Source of the DNA: CAYQAE01 sp964415445 [NCBI: uncultured archaeon]
GTDB taxonomy: Archaea > CAYQAE01
DNA length: 10,735 nt
NCBI GenBank assembly: GCA_964415445.1
Contig: CAYQAE010000066.1
Location: 1-10,735 of the forward strand
Direction: 5' to 3'
The notes under the pieces are model-generated. The model was not told the DNA's origin and made no database searches. It was given only the letters and a program-made list of their open reading frames with translations. The translations under genes and the position numbers were made by a program. Below, in pieces: positions 7,408 to 10,735 of the stretch (position 1 is the stretch's first letter; each line of letters starts with the position of its first letter).

Positions 7408-7713
7408 CTAACCACCTTTTTCTATAATTACAAAGCTTTTTGTTTTGCTCAGTTTCCTACATTCTGCTATTTTAACTCTATCTCCAACCTGTGCTTCAAT
7501 ACATGGAGGATTATGAGCGTGAAATATTTTCTTTTTTTTCATATAACGATTATATTTACCTGCTTTTTTTATCTTGATATATTCTACTGAAACTGTCTTT
7601 TTAGGACTATCACTTATCACATTACCTTCAAAGATTCTCCCTCGCACTGACAAATTTCCATGGAAAGGACAATTTTTGTCACTACATTCTATCTGAATAT
7701 TTTGATTTATCAT
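7408..7713 (-). CDS. rps17: 30S ribosomal protein S17 (uS17)
   Basis: uS17 is a primary binder of the 16S rRNA 5' domain. The 101-residue protein shows the archaeal signature CSDKNCPFHGNLSVRG (C10, C15, H18), then FEGNVISDSPKKTVSVEYI. The conserved AGKYNRYMKKKKIFHAHNPP follows, and the end has QVGDRVKIAECRKLSKTKSF (about residues 75-94). The extra N-terminal CxxxxC segment is absent in bacterial S17. The ATG at 7713 is one base after the Rpp29 TAA, with AGGTG five bases upstream inside the Rpp29 end. It joins the spc-like block directly to the aIF1/Rpp29 pair. Confidence 0.96.
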   Translation of the reverse strand: MINQNIQIECSDKNCPFHGNLSVRGRIFEGNVISDSPKKTVSVEYIKIKKAGKYNRYMKKKKIFHAHNPPCIEAQVGDRVKIAECRKLSKTKSFVIIEKGG

Positions 7714-7714
7714 C

Positions 7715-7972
7715 TTAGCACCTTTTTACACGGTCATAAGGTCTTGCTATTAGCATTTTACCTTCTATATCAATTTTTTTTGACTTATCATAGATTCTAA
7801 ATGTAACATCTTTTTTTAGAATCCGTTTGTTGCCTTCTAAAACAAACGTATTCCTTGTTTCATCGATGATGCTACTTTCAAGTCCTATTTGAAATTTATT
7901 CTTTGCGTATATAATTTTTACTCTTTTTCCAATGAATTCATACGCTTTAATGTGGCTTTTTAAATTTTTCAA
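7715..7972 (-). CDS. rnp1: RNase P protein component 1 (Rpp29/p29 family)
   Basis: Rpp29 is one of the archaeal RNase P proteins. It pairs with Rpp21 and binds the specificity side of RNase P RNA, helping the ribozyme cut 5' leaders from pre-tRNA. The 85-residue product is almost only the Sm-like barrel domain: AYEFIGKRVKIIYAKNK, the hallmark IIDETRNTFVLEGNKR (about residues 35-50), ILKKDVTFRI, and IEGKMLIARPYDRVKR at the end. It is at the short end of the family, with only about ten residues ahead of the barrel. The start is a TTG at 7972 directly after the aIF1 TAA, with GTGA five bases upstream; no upstream alternative exists. Position between aIF1 and S17 is common in euryarchaeal clusters. 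Confidence 0.93.
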   Translation of the reverse strand: MKNLKSHIKAYEFIGKRVKIIYAKNKFQIGLESSIIDETRNTFVLEGNKRILKKDVTFRIYDKSKKIDIEGKMLIARPYDRVKRC

Positions 7973-8281
7973 TTATTTCACTTCGATACTTTCTTCATCG
8001 AAGCCAGAAGATATCAGCGTTTTTTTCACTTTATCTCTTTGTTCACCCTGTAATTCAATTTTCCCCTCTTTAGCAGTGCCGCCGCATGCGCAGCGCTCCT
8101 TTAATTGTTTCGCAAGCGATTTTACATCTATATCTTTCTGGTTGATTCCTTCCACGATTGTCATTAACTTTCTGTATCTTCTCCTTGTGGTATATATAAC
8201 TATTTTTTGTTGTTCTTTAGCTATTTCTCCACACATACACAATTCGCGGGGTAGGCCACATACTTCACATATTTCAGGCAT
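7973..8281 (-). CDS. Translation initiation factor aIF1 (SUI1 family)
   Basis: aIF1 binds the 30S subunit near the P site and rejects incorrect start codons during initiation. The 102-residue product has an N-terminal zinc-knuckle-like segment, CEVCGLPRELCMC (C5, C8, C15, C17), conserved in euryarchaeal aIF1. The SUI1 fold follows, with TIVEGINQKDIDVKSLAKQL, the diagnostic KERCACGGTAKEGKIELQG (about residues 61-79), and DKVKKTLISSGF. Start: an ATG at 8287 overlaps the L29 stop as ATGA and is in the same frame, adding two residues. The ATG at 8281 gives MPEICEVCG, the usual family N-terminus, so I prefer it; Shine-Dalgarno evidence is weak for both. Base composition is somewhat more GC-rich than its neighbours. 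Confidence 0.94.
   Translation of the reverse strand: MPEICEVCGLPRELCMCGEIAKEQQKIVIYTTRRRYRKLMTIVEGINQKDIDVKSLAKQLKERCACGGTAKEGKIELQGEQRDKVKKTLISSGFDEESIEVK
7980..8004 (-). other. Possible hairpin at the end of the aIF1 coding region
   Basis: The coding strand has GCTTCGAT and ATCGAAGT flanking a nine-base A/G-rich loop, giving seven Watson-Crick pairs plus one terminal G-U. Its base runs into GTGA, the presumed Shine-Dalgarno of the Rpp29 TTG start. It encodes ordinary aIF1 residues (GFDEESIEVK), so it could be coincidence. Confidence 0.35.
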
Positions 8282-8283
8282 AA

Positions 8284-8487
8284 TCATGCATCATTTAGTT
8301 GATTTAATCTAGTTTTAATTCTTGCAATTGATTTTCTAATTTCTTTAGAACGACCAGGTTTTTCAGGATTACCTCCTGTCGCCTTAGTTCCTCTTTCAGA
8401 CATTAATTCTTCACATAAATCATTATATTTACTTTTTAATTCATTAACATCCATATTTTTTATTTCATTATTGTATATAATTGCTAT
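8284..8487 (-). CDS. rpl29: 50S ribosomal protein L29 (uL29), apparent AUA start
   Basis: uL29 is a small two-helix 50S protein near the peptide exit. I read it from the gap between S3 and aIF1. With an ATA start at 8487 the product has 67 residues beginning (M)AIIYNNEIKNMDVNEL, which aligns with the archaeal family opening of the type MAIIRxxEIRxMSxEEL. CEELMSERG, the loop GGNPEKPGRSKEIRKSIARI and KTRLNQLNDA follow. GGTGA of the S3 end lies six bases before this ATA, and the gap to S3 would be 2 bases, as at other junctions. The only ATG near the start of this frame, at 8454, would give a 56-residue protein lacking the first conserved residues and has no Shine-Dalgarno. Gene identity is secure; the start codon is inferred. 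Confidence 0.88.
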   Translation of the reverse strand: MAIIYNNEIKNMDVNELKSKYNDLCEELMSERGTKATGGNPEKPGRSKEIRKSIARIKTRLNQLNDA

Positions 8488-8498
8488 CTTTATTCACC
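8488..8498 (-). promoter_or_regulatory. Shine-Dalgarno that decides the L29 start
   Basis: On the coding strand the S3 end reads AAAGGTGAATAAAG, followed by ATA GCA ATT. GGTGA is a good match to the archaeal Shine-Dalgarno and sits six bases before the ATA. The ATG 33 bases further on has only A/T-rich sequence upstream. Confidence 0.7.
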
Positions 8499-9353
8499 TT
8501 TCTTTTTTGTTTTTGGTTTAGGTTTATCCTCTTTTTTACTTTGAACTTTCTTTTTAGATTTGAATTTACTTTTTTCTTTGTAATTACTACTTTTTACAAT
8601 ATCTGCTTTCTTTTTATCTTTTGAAACATCTTTTTTTCCTTTATTTGTGCTCTTTTTAGATTTTTTCTTTTTTTCTTTAGATTCTTTTTTTGATTTTTTA
8701 GATTTTTCTTGTGATTTTTTATCGCCGATTTCTTCTTCCGCTACTTCAAGCGAATCTAAATCTACATCATAATTTACTTTATCAGGTAAACGTAGATGAG
8801 GTGGCATTATACTTACTTGAACCCCAATTATACCTTGCTTTAAATTTGCTTCTGCATTAGCATGATAAACTAATTCTTTAGCTGGTTCACCACATTTTTT
8901 AATATAACCAGATTTAAATCGCACATGTCTTCCTCTCTCTCCTGTAAGTTTTCCACGAAGTAATATTTCTACTCCTCGCGCTCCAGAAGACATTACTCTT
9001 CTTAGGACAGAATATGCTGATCTTCTAAAATGCATGCCTCTCTCTAACATTCTTACTATTCTTCTAGCCATAATATTTGGATTTAATTCTGGAATAGGTA
9101 CTGAATCTACTTCAATTTGAGGGTTTTCAATATTGTAATCATCTGCAATTGTTTTTGTTAGATATTTTACACTTTTCCCTTTTTTTCCAATTACCATTCC
9201 AGGCCTCTCAGCATAAATCGTAATACGAGTACCTAAAGGAGCTTTTTTAATTTCCATTCCTGCATATCCTACTCTTCTAAGCTCGTTTTTTACAAATTCA
9301 TCAATTTGGGCTTTTGAAATTCCTTCTTGTACAAATTTACGTTCAATAGTCAC
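8490..9353 (-). CDS. rps3: 30S ribosomal protein S3 (uS3) with long Lys-rich tail
   Basis: uS3 lines the mRNA entry tunnel in the 30S head. The product has 287 residues. The N-terminal type 2 KH domain (about residues 15-95) contains TIYAERPGMVIGKKGKSVKY, with the GxxG loop GKKG at 56-59. The C-terminal S3 domain (about 96-200) has MARRIVRMLERGMHFRRSAY, GARGVEILLRGKLTGERGR and KSGYIKKCGEP, ending IMPPHLRLPDKV. Residues 211-287 form a low-complexity tail of Lys, Ser and Glu, unusually long for an archaeal S3 as I know the family. The start is GTG at 9353, overlapping the L22 TGA as GTGA, with GGAGG seven bases upstream. Confidence 0.96.
   Translation of the reverse strand: MTIERKFVQEGISKAQIDEFVKNELRRVGYAGMEIKKAPLGTRITIYAERPGMVIGKKGKSVKYLTKTIADDYNIENPQIEVDSVPIPELNPNIMARRIVRMLERGMHFRRSAYSVLRRVMSSGARGVEILLRGKLTGERGRHVRFKSGYIKKCGEPAKELVYHANAEANLKQGIIGVQVSIMPPHLRLPDKVNYDVDLDSLEVAEEEIGDKKSQEKSKKSKKESKEKKKKSKKSTNKGKKDVSKDKKKADIVKSSNYKEKSKFKSKKKVQSKKEDKPKPKTKKKGE
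8493..8723 (-). repeat. Low-complexity Lys/Ser/Glu tail of S3
   Basis: These codons encode S3 residues 211-287. The peptide is dominated by irregular KSKK, SKKE and KKKSKK units, with roughly half of the residues lysine. On the plus strand it appears as T-rich runs such as ctttttttga. The repeats are imperfect at DNA level, so I see no clean tandem array. Confidence 0.8.
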
Positions 9354-9814
9354 CTTCTTTCCTCCGCAACAACTTCTACATTAGTCGTAGTTGTGGTATG
9401 TTCAGTTGCACGACCCTGTGCACGAGGTATATATCCCCTTATTTTAATTCCTCTGTGTGCTGCAGCATGAACTATTCTCAAATTATCAGAAATAAGTCCT
9501 TTATATTCTGCAGATGCCAAAACATCTTTCAATAATTTTTGAATATTTTTTGCAGCCTTTTGTGGGTATTTACCAGCATACCATCTATGAAGTCCTTTTT
9601 TATGAGCTACTTTTTTCTTATATTTTTTATAAGGAACTACTTTTTTAAGATTCGCAACTTCTTCAAGATAATCATAAGCTTCATCTACCCACATACCTTT
9701 AATCTCACGACAGATTTCTACTGCCGCCTTAGGAGAGATTCTAAGTTCTCTACCATAACATTTTGTTTGTTTTTCTTCTTTGAATTTTTGATATGAATAA
9801 TTATAATTTGGCAT
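9350..9814 (-). CDS. rpl22: 50S ribosomal protein L22 (uL22)
   Basis: uL22 spans the 50S subunit and its long beta-hairpin lines the nascent peptide tunnel. The 154-residue product is the archaeal/L17-like form. It shows YGRELRISPKAAVEICREIK (about residues 20-39), the archaeal insert KVVPYKKYKKKVAHKKGLHR with YAGKYPQKAAKNIQKLLKD, then ADENLR-like SDNLRIVHAAAHRGIKIRG. The hairpin tip follows as YIPRAQGRATEHTTTTTNVE (about 128-147). The ATG at 9814 is six bases after the S19 stop, with GAGGT about eight bases upstream formed from the last codons and stop of S19. The stop overlaps the S3 GTG. Confidence 0.96.
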   Translation of the reverse strand: MPNYNYSYQKFKEEKQTKCYGRELRISPKAAVEICREIKGMWVDEAYDYLEEVANLKKVVPYKKYKKKVAHKKGLHRWYAGKYPQKAAKNIQKLLKDVLASAEYKGLISDNLRIVHAAAHRGIKIRGYIPRAQGRATEHTTTTTNVEVVAEERR

Positions 9815-9820
9815 CTCACA

Positions 9821-10225
9821 TTACCTCAAAGGTACATACATACTAGATCTTGTAGCACCAATACCTGGCGAGCTATGAGAAACTTTTTTCCTGCTTAATG
9901 CAAATTCGCCTAAATAATGTCCTACCATCTCAGGTACTACTTGAATAACTTGAAATTCTTTCCCATTATGTATACCCATTTTTACACCTATCATTTCAGG
10001 ATAAATTATCATATCTCTCAGATGGGTTCGAACTACAATATCTTTACCCTTTTCAATATCCAGTTTTAGGGATCTAATTTTTTCTAACAATTTCTTATGT
10101 TTTGGGGGAATACCTCTATTAATACTTCTTCTTTGTCTAGAAGGTATTAGTTTGATAAATTCACCTAAAGACATTCTTTTTAATTCATCTTCGTTATACC
10201 CTTTAAATAAAAATTGTTTAGCCAA
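9821..10225 (-). CDS. rps19: 30S ribosomal protein S19 (uS19)
   Basis: uS19 is in the 30S head next to S13 and S14 and close to A-site tRNA. At 134 residues it is the archaeal/S15e form, longer than bacterial S19 because of the N-terminal LGEFIKLIPSRQRRSINRG (about residues 20-38). The conserved core is KDIVVRTHLRDMIIYPEMIG, IHNGKEFQVIQVVPEMVGHY and LGEFALSRKKVSHSSPGIGA. The start is TTG at 10225, two bases after the L2 stop, with GGGAGG eight bases upstream; the next in-frame Met is at residue 18, too far in. The TTG start is therefore well supported. Confidence 0.95.
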   Translation of the reverse strand: MAKQFLFKGYNEDELKRMSLGEFIKLIPSRQRRSINRGIPPKHKKLLEKIRSLKLDIEKGKDIVVRTHLRDMIIYPEMIGVKMGIHNGKEFQVIQVVPEMVGHYLGEFALSRKKVSHSSPGIGATRSSMYVPLR

Positions 10226-10227
10226 CT

Positions 10228-10735
10228 CTATTTCCTCCCTGTCCTTTTTGCAGCTATTTGACCTACTTTTTGACCAGGTGGCGCATGTCTAGATACAGTT
10301 TTTGGACGGCCTGGTTTTTGTTTTCGACCACTTCCAAATGGATGATCTACTGCATTCATTGCTGTTGCACTTACCCTTGGCCATTTATGCGCTCTTGATT
10401 TGTATTTATAAAAATTAATGCCTGCTTTGAGTTTTGGCTTATCATTATGGCCCCCGCCCGCTACAACACCTATGGTAGCCATACAATTAGGATTAAAAGT
10501 CTTAAAATTTCCAGAAGGTAATTTAACAATTACTTTATCTTTATCATGAGTAACTACAGTAGCAGCAGTCCCGCTAGCACGGACAAATTTACCTCCATCT
10601 TCGGGTTTAGCTTCAATATTAAAAACAGGTGCAGAATCAGGAATGTCTTTTAATCTCATTGAATTTCCATATTTTATATCATTATCTCCAGTGCACAATA
10701 TGTCTCCAACCCCTACACCTTCTGGAGCTAAATAA
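10228..10735 (-). CDS. rpl2: 50S ribosomal protein L2 (uL2), 5' end missing
   Basis: uL2 is a core 23S rRNA-binding protein needed for subunit association and an intact peptidyl transferase centre. The window holds the last 168 codons; the frame stays open to the edge, so the N-terminal part (likely about 70 residues) is outside. The visible part begins YLAPEGVGVGD, then VFNIEAKPEDGGKFVRASGT and the conserved C-terminal region GVVAGGGHNDKP, HKWPRVSATAMNAVDHPFGS (with the conserved His) and RPKTVSRHAPPGQKVG, ending KRTGRK. An internal TTG at 10698 should not be taken as the start. It is the most upstream gene visible; in Archaea L23, L4 and L3 usually precede it. Confidence 0.96.
   Translation of the reverse strand, partial: YLAPEGVGVGDILCTGDNDIKYGNSMRLKDIPDSAPVFNIEAKPEDGGKFVRASGTAATVVTHDKDKVIVKLPSGNFKTFNPNCMATIGVVAGGGHNDKPKLKAGINFYKYKSRAHKWPRVSATAMNAVDHPFGSGRKQKPGRPKTVSRHAPPGQKVGQIAAKRTGRK

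Noticed and set aside
7932-8312. A 126-codon plus-strand ORF
   Set aside because: It lies antisense to aIF1 and parts of Rpp29 and L29, whose family motifs are unmistakable. Its translation is Ser/Phe-rich with no domain I recognise.
8500-8720. T-rich runs resembling archaeal terminators
   Set aside because: They are on the plus strand, where no gene ends; they are simply the complement of AAA/AAG lysine codons of the S3 tail.
9539-9796. Plus-strand Phe-rich ORF over L22
   Set aside because: Antisense of the lysine-rich archaeal insert of L22; no independent evidence.
10696-10698. TTG as an L2 start codon
   Set aside because: Conserved L2 sequence (APEGVGVGD) continues upstream in the same frame to the window edge, so this is internal.
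1-10735. Search for tRNA, CRISPR, insertion sequence or attachment site
   Set aside because: No cloverleaf, no regularly spaced repeats, no terminal inverted repeats or transposase; the window is fully accounted for by conserved genes.

Overview
This window is a stretch of a euryarchaeal-type ribosomal protein supercluster (the archaeal S10/spc-like operon), and every gene lies on the minus strand. Reading in the direction of transcription (from high to low coordinates) the order is L2 (5' end cut by the window edge), S19, L22, S3, L29, translation initiation factor aIF1 (SUI1), RNase P protein Rpp29, S17, L14, L24, S4e, L5, S14, S8, L6, L32e, L19e, L18, S5, L30, L15 and SecY (3' end cut by the window edge). 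The archaeal assignment rests on S4e, L32e and L19e, on archaeal-style S5, L18, S19 and L30 proteins, and on aIF1 plus Rpp29 sitting between L29 and S17. The DNA is AT-rich (about one third G+C by eye) and the proteins are rich in lysine. The L14 C-terminus and the cluster composition resemble Thermoplasmata-like or methanogen-like Euryarchaeota, but I cannot place the organism more finely without a tree.

Layout: 10735-8284 holds L2 to L29 (the end of the S10-like block); 8281-7715 holds aIF1 and Rpp29; 7713-1319 holds S17 to L15 (the spc-like block); 1313-1 holds SecY. Genes are packed with gaps of at most 10 bases or with overlaps of 4-8 bases. No internal promoter, terminator, RNA gene, mobile element or CRISPR array is visible, and no stretch over 300 bases lacks a gene. 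Two genes too short to stand out as long ORFs were read directly from the sequence: S14 (5248-5388) and L29 (8284-8487).

The genes work together. The 30S and 50S proteins build the ribosome, aIF1 controls start-codon selection, Rpp29 is part of the RNase P holoenzyme that matures tRNA 5' ends, and SecY is the membrane channel that accepts secretory nascent chains.

I found no undescribed multi-gene system here. The observations most worth a second look are: an L29 gene whose best-supported start codon is AUA rather than AUG/GUG/UUG; a long lysine-rich tail on S3; five UUG starts, most with a well-placed Shine-Dalgarno (SD) sequence; and recurring gene-junction modules in which the upstream stop codon is built into, or abuts, the downstream Shine-Dalgarno. 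Several start sites are placed downstream of the longest possible ORF, on the basis of Shine-Dalgarno spacing and family N-termini (L15, L30, L32e, L6, L5, aIF1, SecY).
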